This document shows, in pieces, positions 20,082 to 27,832 of a stretch of DNA of 64,000 nucleotides (the first letter of the stretch is position 1; every line of letters starts with the position of its first letter). The stretch comes from an uncultured Rubrobacteraceae bacterium. GTDB taxonomy: Bacteria; Actinomycetota; Rubrobacteria; Rubrobacterales; Rubrobacteraceae. The translations under genes and the position numbers were made by a program. The notes under the pieces are model-generated. The model had not been told where the DNA came from. It saw only the letters and a list, made by a program, of their open reading frames with translations, and ran no database searches. Location: positions 186,001 to 250,000 of the forward strand of contig CADCVE010000001.1 in the NCBI GenBank assembly GCA_902806065.1, read 5' to 3'.

Positions 20082-22061
20082 ATGACTAACAGCGTCTTTG
20101 GACAGCTACTGATCGCGGCCATCCCGGGACTCCCGGCTTTGGTCTTCCTGCTACTGGCGCTCTTCGGGCGCTACGTCAAGGAGGGCGCTCAGTTCGTCGC
20201 TATCTTCGGGGTGGCGACCTCGCTGGTGTTCTCCGTCTTCGCGCTGGGCTTCGTTACGGGTTTTCCCGCCAGCCTCTTTCCCACCGGTGGGGTGCCTATA
20301 GACTTCGCGGTCAACTGGATAAACCTCGGCGAGGGCGGCTCTTTCCAGATGGGCGTCTATATAGACGGGCTCGCGGCGGTGATGCTCGTCGTGGTGTGCT
20401 TCGTGAGCCTGATGGTGCAACTCTACTCCGGGGCGTTTATGGAGGGCGACAGCAGGTTCGCGTGGTACTTCGCAATCCTGAACCTCTTTACCGCTTCGAT
20501 GCTCGGTCTCGTCGTGGCGCCTAACTTTATCGAGCTGTATATATTCTGGGAGCTCGTCGGTCTCTGCTCGTACCTCCTGATCGGGCACTGGTTCGAGAAA
20601 CCCTCCGCGGCCAGAGCCGCGCAGAAGGCGTTCATCGTCACGCGCGTCGGAGACGCGGCGCTGTTTATCGGCATCATCATGTTTTGGAGCGCCACGGGGA
20701 CGACCTCTTACGAAGGAATCTCCGAGGCCGCGCAGGCCGGCTTTGTCGGTGGCTCACTGTTCACGGCAGCGGTAGTGCTGGTCTTTATCGGCGCGATAGG
20801 CAAAAGCGCCCAGTTCCCGTTGCACGTGTGGCTACCGGACGCAATGGAAGGTCCGACGCCGGTTAGTGCTTTGATCCACGCGGCCACGATGGTCGCGGCA
20901 GGTGTGTACCTCGTGGCGCGTACCTACGACATCTTCGTGCAGAGCCCGAGCGCCATGCTGGTGGTCGCGTACATCGGCGGCTTCACGGCACTCATGGCGG
21001 CGACGATGGCGCTGACCAAGAAGGACATAAAGCGGGTCATCGCCTATTCGACCGTCTCGCAACTCGGATACATGATGATGGCGTTGGGCATTGGAGCGTA
21101 TTCCGCGGGGATCTTCCACCTCTACAACCACGCCTTCTTCAAGGCCCTGCTGTTCCTCGGCGCGGGGAGCATTATCTATGCGATGAATAGCTACAACATG
21201 TTCGATATGGGTGGTCTGCGGCGCAGGATGCCGTTGACGTTCTGGACGATGGTAATAGCGGGGGTCTCGCTCGCGGGAATCTTCCCGCTCTCGGGGTTCT
21301 GGTCAAAGGACGCGATCGTGGTCTCGGCGTTCGCGGAGCACTACTACGTGCTGTTCGGGATGGCGTTGCTGACGGTGTTCCTGACGGCGTTCTATATCTT
21401 CCGGGCTATCTTCGTGGCGTTTATGGGAGAGCCGCGCACGGAGGCGGCGCGAGAGGCGGTGGAGTCGCCGGGGATCATGACGGGTCCGATGGTGTTGCTG
21501 GCGATCCTCGCCGTGGTGAGCGGCCTGGTTGGCACCCCGTTGGCTGACTACTTCGCCGAGGTAGTCGCGCCGAGCGAGTTCGCCACGGGGACACTCGCCA
21601 TAGAGCCGCACGAGTTCAACGTGACGATGGCGGTGGTCTCGGTGGCCGTCGCGCTCGCGGGGATCGGGCTGGCTTACGCGCTGTATGTCCCGAAGCCGGA
21701 GCGGGCGGCGGCTCTCGCACGCAGGTTCTCGCCCATCTACAAGTTCCTCGACAATGGCTGGTACTTCGACAAGCTCTACGATCGTATTTTCGTGCGGCCG
21801 GCGATGTTCTTCGGGCGTGTTGTCAGACAGTTTGATCGGCGGGCTCTCGGAGGGCTCGTCATGGGTGTCGGGAGAGGCGCTTCGGGGGCGGGGGAGAGGC
21901 TCCGACCATTGCAGGGTGGTGGGGCGCAGAACTATGCGCTGTTCATACTGGTTAGCGTCCTGGTCCTCGGGGTGATAGTCGGAGCGCAGTATGCCTTCCT
22001 GACGATCGCCCTGATCGCGACGGTCGCAATCGCCGCCGTCGCCGTGGGGTCGCGCCTATGA
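20082..22061 (+). CDS. nuoL: NADH-quinone oxidoreductase subunit L
   Basis: NuoL is the largest antiporter-like proton-pumping subunit (659 residues) and carries the long lateral helix. The conserved glutamate and lysine sites are in LYIFWELVGLCSYLLIGHWF and AIGKSAQFPLHVWLPDAMEGPTPVSALIHAATMV. KKDIKRVIAYSTVSQLGYMM also fits. The amphipathic helix and final membrane segment are present after about residue 540. The ATG at 20082 follows a 6-bp gap. The end overlaps nuoM by 4 bp. Confidence 0.95.
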   Translation: MTNSVFGQLLIAAIPGLPALVFLLLALFGRYVKEGAQFVAIFGVATSLVFSVFALGFVTGFPASLFPTGGVPIDFAVNWINLGEGGSFQMGVYIDGLAAVMLVVVCFVSLMVQLYSGAFMEGDSRFAWYFAILNLFTASMLGLVVAPNFIELYIFWELVGLCSYLLIGHWFEKPSAARAAQKAFIVTRVGDAALFIGIIMFWSATGTTSYEGISEAAQAGFVGGSLFTAAVVLVFIGAIGKSAQFPLHVWLPDAMEGPTPVSALIHAATMVAAGVYLVARTYDIFVQSPSAMLVVAYIGGFTALMAATMALTKKDIKRVIAYSTVSQLGYMMMALGIGAYSAGIFHLYNHAFFKALLFLGAGSIIYAMNSYNMFDMGGLRRRMPLTFWTMVIAGVSLAGIFPLSGFWSKDAIVVSAFAEHYYVLFGMALLTVFLTAFYIFRAIFVAFMGEPRTEAAREAVESPGIMTGPMVLLAILAVVSGLVGTPLADYFAEVVAPSEFATGTLAIEPHEFNVTMAVVSVAVALAGIGLAYALYVPKPERAAALARRFSPIYKFLDNGWYFDKLYDRIFVRPAMFFGRVVRQFDRRALGGLVMGVGRGASGAGERLRPLQGGGAQNYALFILVSVLVLGVIVGAQYAFLTIALIATVAIAAVAVGSRL

Positions 22062-23518
22062 TCACTACAATTACAATCTTCATCCCGCTGGCCGGTGCCA
22101 TCCTCATGCTGCTTATGAAGAACGCCGACGAGAGAACGACCCGCTACACCGCGCTCGGGGTTGCGGCGGTGCCGCTGTTGCTCTCCTTGTATATCTATCT
22201 CGCCCATGGCTCCGACCTTGGCGCGGCCTCGCTGACGCAGAGCTTCGATTGGGTCTCGTCGCTCGGTATCGGGTACCGGGTTGGGCTGGATGGTCTCGGT
22301 TTCGGGATGTTCTTTTTGTCTGCGCTTCTCACGCTTATAGCGGTGGTTGCCTCTTGGGACGTGCATACGAACTTGAGGCAGTACTATGCGATCCTCTTTA
22401 TAGCGGAGCTTGGGATGCTCGGGGTCTTCGCGGCTCAGGACCTTATTCTGTTCTACGTTTTCTTCGAGGTTACGCTGATACCGATGTACCTGCTAGTCGG
22501 TATTTGGGGCGATGAGAACCGCCGCCCGGCGGCGATCAAGTTCTTTATCTACACATTCTTCGGTAGTACGGTGATGCTCGCGGGCTTTCTGGCCCTGGGG
22601 ATTCTCTCGGGTCCGAACTTCTCCATCGAGGCGCTGAACGCGGGCGGGGGGCTCTCGCGGGCGGCCCAGATCGCTATCGCCGTGCCGATCCTCGTCGGGC
22701 TCCTTATAAAGGTGCCGGCGGTGCCGTTTCATAGCTGGCTGTTGGACGTCTACGTCTCCAGTCCGATCTCGACGAACGTGGTGCTCTCGGGCATCCTCCC
22801 GAAGCTCGGGACGTACGGCCTGATCAAGATAGCCATCCCTCTGCTCCCGCAGGGCGTCGAGCCGTTCTTGCCGTATCTGGCGGCGTTTGGGGTGCTAAAC
22901 ATCATCTACGGCGCGTTCGTGGCGTTTATGCAGACGGACCTGAAGGCGCTCGTGGCCTACTCTTCGATAGGTACGCTCGGTTTCATCCTGCTGGGTATAG
23001 CCTCCGGGAACGCGCTCGGGATCAACGGCGCGGTGATGCAGCAGGTTACGCACGGTCTCTACTCGGCGCTCCTGTTTATCCTGGTCGGTATCATCGCGAG
23101 TCGCGCCGGGACGCGCCGTATCGCGGACCTCGGTGGCCTCGCCGCCCGGATGCCGTGGGCCGGTGGTCTTCTGGCGCTAGGTGCCTTCGCGGCGATGGGG
23201 GTTCCGGGGCTCGCGGTGTTCGTGTCGGAGTTTATGAGCATCATGGGCGGATATACGGCGTTCCCGGTGCAGGGGATTCTGGCGGCTCTGGGGATTCTGC
23301 TTGGGGCGATGTATCTCTTGTACATGCTGCAGCGTGTGATCTTTGGCCCGACAAAACAGCCGGCTCTCGCGGAGGCCGCGGATGCGGGGCCGATGGAGAT
23401 GGCAGCGATAGTGCCGCTCGCCCTTCTGCTCGTGGTCCTGGGGATCTTTCCCAGCCTGCTCATAAACGTTCAACGTCCGGCCGTCGAAGTCGTTCTGGCC
23501 GCGATAGGGGGTAGCTAG
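22058..23518 (+). CDS. nuoM: NADH-quinone oxidoreductase subunit M
   Basis: NuoM is an antiporter-like proton-pumping subunit of 486 residues with about 14 helices. The key Glu lies in LFYVFFEVTLIPMYLLVGIWG, and the key Lys in LIKVPAVPFHSWLLDVY. DLKALVAYSSIGTLGFILLG is the family's broken-helix region. The ATGA overlap with nuoL indicates coupling. NuoN starts 2 bp downstream. Confidence 0.95.
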   Translation: MITTITIFIPLAGAILMLLMKNADERTTRYTALGVAAVPLLLSLYIYLAHGSDLGAASLTQSFDWVSSLGIGYRVGLDGLGFGMFFLSALLTLIAVVASWDVHTNLRQYYAILFIAELGMLGVFAAQDLILFYVFFEVTLIPMYLLVGIWGDENRRPAAIKFFIYTFFGSTVMLAGFLALGILSGPNFSIEALNAGGGLSRAAQIAIAVPILVGLLIKVPAVPFHSWLLDVYVSSPISTNVVLSGILPKLGTYGLIKIAIPLLPQGVEPFLPYLAAFGVLNIIYGAFVAFMQTDLKALVAYSSIGTLGFILLGIASGNALGINGAVMQQVTHGLYSALLFILVGIIASRAGTRRIADLGGLAARMPWAGGLLALGAFAAMGVPGLAVFVSEFMSIMGGYTAFPVQGILAALGILLGAMYLLYMLQRVIFGPTKQPALAEAADAGPMEMAAIVPLALLLVVLGIFPSLLINVQRPAVEVVLAAIGGS

Positions 23519-23520
23519 TA

Positions 23521-24954
23521 GTGGTTACGGCGCAGACCTTCGTCGGGCTCCTGCCCGAGATCGTGGTTTTCCTGTTCTCGATGCTGGTGCTCATGATCGG
23601 GGTCTTCAGCCCCCGCGCCACCGGGCTTACAGCAGGGCTCGCCGCTTTTGGCGCCCTGGCGACTTTCGTGACCGCGGTGGTGCTCCTTGCGGTCGGCTTC
23701 GAGGGTAGCTTCTTCGGCGACGCGTATGTGGTGGACGGCTTCGCGTTGTACTTCAAGCTGATCGTGGCGGGGTCCGCGTTCTTTACGGTGCTGGCAGCAT
23801 CCCGCTGGTCGGGGCGAACCGGCGACGCTCCCGAGTACCTGACCCTTATCCTCTCGGTCGCCGTGGGCGCCATGCTACTAGTCTCGATGCGAGACCTGTT
23901 CGGCGTCTTCGTCGCGATAGAGCTTGCGACGATACCGTCGTACGCGCTGGTCGCCTTTGACCGGACGCGCCGCGAGAGCGCCGAGGGCGGGATGAAGTAC
24001 CTGCTGACCGGCATGATCGCCTCTTCCATCCTGCTCTACGGGATCGTCCTGATTTACGGCATCTCCGGCTCCGCGGAGCTGGCGGATATATCTCGCACTT
24101 TCACCGGCCAGCTCTCGCCGGTAGCTCTTCTGGGTATGGTCTTGCTGATCTCGGGTTTCGCCTTCAAGGTCTCGGCGGCGCCGTTCCACTTCTGGACCCC
24201 TGACGCCTATCAGGGCGCCCCGACGAGCGCCGCCGCGTTTCTCTCCGTGGCCCCGAAGGCGGCGATCTTCGCGGTGCTGCTACGCATCTTCCTCGAAGGC
24301 ATGCCCGAGGCCGCGCCTTCATGGACGGCGGTGGCGGCGGTGCTGGCTATCGTGACGATGTTTATTGGCAACCTGTTCGCTCTGAGGCAGAGCAACGTGC
24401 GTAGGATGTTGGCGTATAGCTCGGTTGCGCACTCCGGGTATATCCTCGTGGCGTTCGCGGCTCTGCAGGGTGGAGGGGTAGAGCGAGGGGTTCAGGCCGT
24501 CCTGATCTACTCGGCCGCCTACGCGCTGATGAACCTCGGCGCGTTCTTCGTGATAGACCTCGTCGGCGAGGAGGCGAAGAGCTACAACGGCCTCTTCAAG
24601 ACGAGGCCCGGTGTCGCACTCAGCATGGCTATCTTCATGGCCGCGCTCGTAGGTATCCCACCTCTAAGCGGGTTCTGGGGGAAAGCCTGGATCATCCTCG
24701 CGGGCGCCCAGTCCGGGTCGATCCTCACCTACGTGGCCGTCGGCGCCCTGGTTATCAACAGCGTCCTCTCCGTTCCATACTACTTCGGCATCCTCCGCAA
24801 CATGGCCTTCGAGGAGCCGGTGAAGGGCGTGGAGGAGCCGACAGGCACGGGAGCCGTCAAGCTCTCCGTCTACATCCTCGCGATAGCCACGACCCTCTTC
24901 CTGTTCTTTATCGGCCCGCTCTCCGCCCTGGCGGGAGCCTCGGGGTTGCTGTAG
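23521..24954 (+). CDS. nuoN: NADH-quinone oxidoreductase subunit N
   Basis: This is the third antiporter-like subunit, 477 residues. FVAIELATIPSYALVAFDR and AFKVSAAPFHFWTPDAYQGAPTSAAAFLSVAPKAA are typical. It starts with GTG at 23521 and is the last gene of the operon. The NADH-dehydrogenase module genes nuoE, nuoF and nuoG are neither between nuoD and nuoH, where they usually lie, nor anywhere else in this window. Confidence 0.95.
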   Translation: MVTAQTFVGLLPEIVVFLFSMLVLMIGVFSPRATGLTAGLAAFGALATFVTAVVLLAVGFEGSFFGDAYVVDGFALYFKLIVAGSAFFTVLAASRWSGRTGDAPEYLTLILSVAVGAMLLVSMRDLFGVFVAIELATIPSYALVAFDRTRRESAEGGMKYLLTGMIASSILLYGIVLIYGISGSAELADISRTFTGQLSPVALLGMVLLISGFAFKVSAAPFHFWTPDAYQGAPTSAAAFLSVAPKAAIFAVLLRIFLEGMPEAAPSWTAVAAVLAIVTMFIGNLFALRQSNVRRMLAYSSVAHSGYILVAFAALQGGGVERGVQAVLIYSAAYALMNLGAFFVIDLVGEEAKSYNGLFKTRPGVALSMAIFMAALVGIPPLSGFWGKAWIILAGAQSGSILTYVAVGALVINSVLSVPYYFGILRNMAFEEPVKGVEEPTGTGAVKLSVYILAIATTLFLFFIGPLSALAGASGLL

Positions 24955-25065
24955 GCACGTCGCCTCTGTCTCCCTTTTCGCGGCGATAGGCACCGACCCA
25001 TGCTAGCCTTCTTGCAGGCGTGAGTTCTCCGGAGAAGAGCGGGGTCACACAAAGGAGGAAGAGAT

Positions 25066-25293
25066 ATGGGGTTTATCAAGGTATCCAGTACGCGTGGAGA
25101 CTACGTACTGGTTAACCTGGCGCAGGTCGTCTGGTCCACGGTGGATAATAACGGGGCTGGCGGAGTCAGTAGGATGACGCTGCACATGGCAGACGGCGCG
25201 ACGTTCTCGCTAAAAGACGCCGAAGCGGAACTCGCGCTAACGGCGTTGGAGCAGAGCCTGGGGGAGTTGCCGGGCGCTCCCGGTTTACCGTAG
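25066..25293 (+). CDS. Small hypothetical protein
   Basis: The 75-residue soluble protein has beta-strand-like composition (GFIKVSSTRGDYVLVNLAQVVWS, LHMADGATFSLKDAEAELAL). AAAGGAGG lies about ten bases before the ATG, so it is very probably translated. The pattern of a short strand, a substrate-like W and a terminal helix resembles small proteins often found alone in actinobacterial genomes, but I cannot assign a family. It lies between the nuo operon and tRNA-His. A 12-bp palindrome TTCTCCGGAGAA (25025-25036) sits just upstream. Confidence 0.6.
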   Translation: MGFIKVSSTRGDYVLVNLAQVVWSTVDNNGAGGVSRMTLHMADGATFSLKDAEAELALTALEQSLGELPGAPGLP

Positions 25294-25531
25294 GGTTACC
25301 TCTCGAACGGTCTATCTTGCAGACTGACCGGCAGTTCGGATGCTACAGGAGTTCCCCGGTGGGGGAGGAATGGGAAAAGGAAGTGACCTCGCCGGGGAAC
25401 GGGAAGAACAGCACGATCTACTATAGCCGCCGATCCCAGCAGGGTCTTTGGACACGGGGAGGAAAATCCGCCGGTAGGTGTGGGCCGGCTTTGTCCGTTG
25501 TTTCAGGAGACGAGGGATGCGACGGGACGTT
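25294..25531. other. Intergenic, no gene recognised
   Basis: About 240 bases between the small hypothetical gene and the tRNA-His promoter. The ORF 25317-25556 has no ribosome binding site and reads as noise. I see no clear hairpin or repeat. Confidence 0.4.
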
Positions 25532-25559
25532 TTGCATGGCTGGTAGTTGCTGGTAAGAT
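25532..25559 (+). promoter_or_regulatory. Probable promoter of tRNA-His
   Basis: TTGCAT (25532-25537) and TAAGAT (25554-25559) are separated by 16 bp, about 27 bp before the mature tRNA. The match is moderate, but the placement is right for a tRNA gene. Confidence 0.45.
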
Positions 25560-25586
25560 AAGAGAGTCGCTTCTCGGCGGCGCTTG

Positions 25587-25659
25587 GTGATCGTAGCTCA
25601 GTAGGCAGAGCATCGGGTTGTGGTCCCGAAGGTCGCGGGTTCGAGCCCCGTCGGTCACC
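25587..25659 (+). tRNA. tRNA-His (anticodon GTG)
   Basis: The cloverleaf folds by eye. The acceptor GTGATCG pairs with CGGTCAC (one G-T pair), and the D arm is TAGCTCAGTAGGCAGAGC. The anticodon stem TCGGG/CCCGA has loop TTGTGGT, and the T arm has loop TTCGAGC. The extra G at 25586 (G-1) faces discriminator C at 25659, the identity element of tRNA-His. CCA is not encoded. The 3' half is repeated at 27.47 and 31.52 kb, so this gene is the likely attachment site of an integrated element. Confidence 0.95.
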
Positions 25660-25684
25660 CTATGATTTGCAGGATAAATACGAA

Positions 25685-25710
25685 GCCCGGCGCTTAGGCC
25701 GGGTCTTTCT
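25685..25710 (+). terminator. Rho-independent terminator after tRNA-His
   Basis: GCCCGGC and GCCGGGT form a 7-bp stem around a six-base loop, followed by CTTTCT. It lies 25 bases after the tRNA. Just beyond it TGACACCAC occurs twice (about 25710-25728), a short direct repeat of unknown meaning. Confidence 0.6.
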
Positions 25711-25800
25711 GACACCACGCTGACACCACCGGTGACGGCGGTCCTCCAGCGGGTTTCTAGTAGCGCTCACTCAGAAGTTCTTTATTAGGGGTGATTTCTC

Positions 25801-27282
25801 GTGGTCGAGATGCGGTGGGAGAGAGATATGGAAGAAGCGATGGAACTCATCCATCGCATACAGACTGCTCACGGCGGCAGACTCGCAGAGAGCGAAGCAC
25901 GTGAGGAGCTTGGCCCTTGGGTGACTGACGCTGCCAAGAGAGCGGAGCGGCTCTCTTGGCTGGCGATCAAGGGATCGCCAGCGGTCCTGATGGTTACCTA
26001 CGGGGGACGTAAGGCGCTCGACGCGGCTCTTGCGAGTAAGAACGCCGTTCCCCCGCCGCACTGGTTGGGTGGCGCGCTTGTTCCCGTTCGCAGTCCGACC
26101 GGGCCGGTGCTGCTGCCCGGACCCATCAAGTCTTACGAAGAGGCGCAGAAGAGAGCCTTGGAGGAGGGTATTCTCACCCAAGAGGACATAGACCGCATCG
26201 CACGCTCGCCGAGGAGGGAAGATCAACCTGGAGAGCCGGAAGAATACCGTCCGCTGTACGAGTCGACGTTCCCCGGTAGACGCTGGTTTATGATCGCCCC
26301 CGCATACACAGAGCAGCATCCGTTGGGTGGCGGTAAGCTAGACCCTGCGGGCTATGAAGGTGCTTATCAAGTGACGGCTACACTTACCCGCCGCGGCTCC
26401 CCCAACATCCCCTACGTCTACGTGTCAGATCCGAACATGATGGAAGGCGACTCCCATCTCCGGTTACCCGAATTGACGGGAGAAGGCGGCGCCGTAGGAG
26501 TGCTGTCTATCGTGCACACCTCTTATGAAGACGCAGACACCGCGTTCGAGCTCGTGCCCAACCGACAGGGTAGGTTAGGCAAGATACGTACTGTGCTTAG
26601 GGCGGAGAGCGTAGGAGATGCCCACGAGAAGGCGTATCGTCTCCTGAACCCCTTTTTGTGTGACCTCTCCTACAGGTACGATATCCCAATCGAGGTCCTG
26701 CAGATGAACGTTGCCGAGTTGGCGACCCTGACTGTGGGCGGTGTGAAGGATGACGACTTTCACGAGAAGACGTTCGATCACGAGCAGTTTCTGGGAGACG
26801 GTCTGAATTACGGAGAGTTGACCCATTACGAGTTCTTCACCCGTCTCTACAGGGAGGGGGTCAACTCGTCAAGTGTGGATTACGGATTCTTGTGCTTCTA
26901 CCGCGTTGCAGAGGGGATCATCAAGCTACGCCGCAAGACGATCATCGAGCAGGAAGGCAAATCGCCAAACGAGGTTAGCGGCCCCAGCGTGGTTTCGGAG
27001 GTGGTGGAAGGAGATGAAGCGTCCGAAGCATTTCCGGCGGATATGCTGGGCGAGTCCGTGTGGACCGCGTTCAAGGGCCTTGAAGACGATCGTACCAAGG
27101 TGGCTCACGCTTTCTTCCATAGCGAAGATCCCTTGGAAGGTCACGCCGACATAATCTCCGACCGGCTCGAAGCCGAGGAGCAGGCGGGAATTCGGCGTGC
27201 TCAAGCGCGGTTCATCGCCCGTCGCCTTATGAAATCTATGTACTTCTACTCCAACGAATCTGCGGAAGGTTCAGAGAAGTAG
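25801..27282 (+). CDS. Hypothetical 493-aa protein with HEPN-like C-terminal motif
   Basis: I do not recognise the family with certainty. The N-terminal ~80 residues look helical (LIHRIQTAHGGRLAESEAREELG) and could be a winged helix. The middle (about 155-300) looks mixed alpha/beta. The C-terminal ~170 residues are helical and include FFTRLYREGVNSSSVDYGFL and DDRTKVAHAFFH. The latter contains R-x4-H, the active-site pattern of HEPN ribonuclease-like domains, preceded by a suitable long helix. The whole loosely resembles MauJ-like/HEPN proteins. The start is GTG 25801 after TTAGGGGTG, or ATG 25810. It is the only intact gene between tRNA-His and the second tRNA-His fragment, next to integrase remains, so it is island cargo. 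A defence role is inference only. Confidence 0.55.
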   Translation: MVEMRWERDMEEAMELIHRIQTAHGGRLAESEAREELGPWVTDAAKRAERLSWLAIKGSPAVLMVTYGGRKALDAALASKNAVPPPHWLGGALVPVRSPTGPVLLPGPIKSYEEAQKRALEEGILTQEDIDRIARSPRREDQPGEPEEYRPLYESTFPGRRWFMIAPAYTEQHPLGGGKLDPAGYEGAYQVTATLTRRGSPNIPYVYVSDPNMMEGDSHLRLPELTGEGGAVGVLSIVHTSYEDADTAFELVPNRQGRLGKIRTVLRAESVGDAHEKAYRLLNPFLCDLSYRYDIPIEVLQMNVAELATLTVGGVKDDDFHEKTFDHEQFLGDGLNYGELTHYEFFTRLYREGVNSSSVDYGFLCFYRVAEGIIKLRRKTIIEQEGKSPNEVSGPSVVSEVVEGDEASEAFPADMLGESVWTAFKGLEDDRTKVAHAFFHSEDPLEGHADIISDRLEAEEQAGIRRAQARFIARRLMKSMYFYSNESAEGSEK

Positions 27283-27292
27283 TGACTATATC

Positions 27293-27466
27293 CTAGCCAA
27301 ACGCCTCTACTAAGCCGTCCACGGCGTCGCCGCCTATGCCCTCCATGAGGTGCGAGTATGTGTCCATCGTCTGCGTGATCGAGGAGTGCCCGAGTAGCGA
27401 CTGGACGATCTTCGATGCTGGTGAAGTTTGAAGAAGACCGTGGCGAACCTATGGCGGGGACTGTGT
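27293..27466 (-). pseudogene. Tyrosine-type integrase, C-terminal remnant (frameshifted)
   Basis: Read on the minus strand, one frame gives HRFATVFFKLHQH. The next frame continues with KIVQSLLGHSSITQTMDTYSHLMEGIGGDAVDGLVEAFG and a TAG at 27293-27295. This is the classic integrase ending: the H-x-x-R region, the G-H-S/T-S box and the catalytic Tyr in TMDTYSHL. One base is missing at the CAT-CG-AAG junction, where the sister copy reads QHPKI. The remnant is cut off at its 5' side exactly by the tRNA-His fragment at 27467. It shows that the tRNA-His duplication came from site-specific integration followed by decay. Confidence 0.85.
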
Positions 27467-27509
27467 GGGTTGTGGTCCCGAAGGTCGCGGGTTCGAGCCC
27501 CGTCGGTCA
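27467..27509 (+). repeat. Second copy of the tRNA-His 3' half (att-like)
   Basis: These 43 bases (starting GGGTTGTGGTCCCGAAGG) are identical to tRNA-His positions 25615-25657. They cover the anticodon loop to the 3' acceptor strand. Weaker similarity continues downstream (TTTGCAAGAGAAA against TTTGCAGGATAAA). No 5' half is present, so this is not a functional tRNA. It is the expected product of integration into tRNA-His. Confidence 0.9.
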
Positions 27510-27775
27510 TCCTCCTGTTTGCAAGAGAAACGCGGCAACCGCCTCTCGTGCTTCCAGACTGTGGCAGCAGTAGGACAGCAGTGGGATTGCGAGAGGTTGG
27601 TTTACGCACGCTAACTACGGCGTCTGTGGTGGGGCAAGCAGCGAGGCGAGGTGTAGACGTACCAGGCGCGTGAATGCTTGCTCCAAGGACCTTCGCGGGA
27701 AGATAACCGAGGCTGTAGGGCGTGGGACGGACAAGGGTGAGGCCGCTCGCTCCACCTGCCTGGGTGATAGAGAAC
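27510..27775. other. Gene-poor stretch inside the island
   Basis: About 270 bases between the tRNA-His fragment and the terminator of the minus-strand NlpC-like gene. The plus ORFs beginning at 27670 and 27722 owe their Q-P-K-P-G and R-V-N-Q-S repeats to the repeated minus-strand gene, and have no ribosome binding sites. Nothing else is recognised. Confidence 0.4.
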
Positions 27776-27805
27776 GGGGCCGTCTCCTTGCCCGGAGACG
27801 GCCCC
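27776..27805 (-). terminator. Strong hairpin downstream of the NlpC/P60-like gene
   Basis: GGGGCCGTCTCC and GGAGACGGCCCC form a perfect 12-bp stem with a six-base loop, 27 bases past the stop of the minus-strand gene. There is no long T-run, but the stem is strong and well placed for termination. Confidence 0.65.
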
Positions 27806-27832
27806 GCGTTGGCTTCGAGCTTCGAGTTTGCG

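Noticed and set aside
27467-27509. Second tRNA-His gene
   Set aside because: Only the 3' half is present; there is no D arm or 5' acceptor strand.
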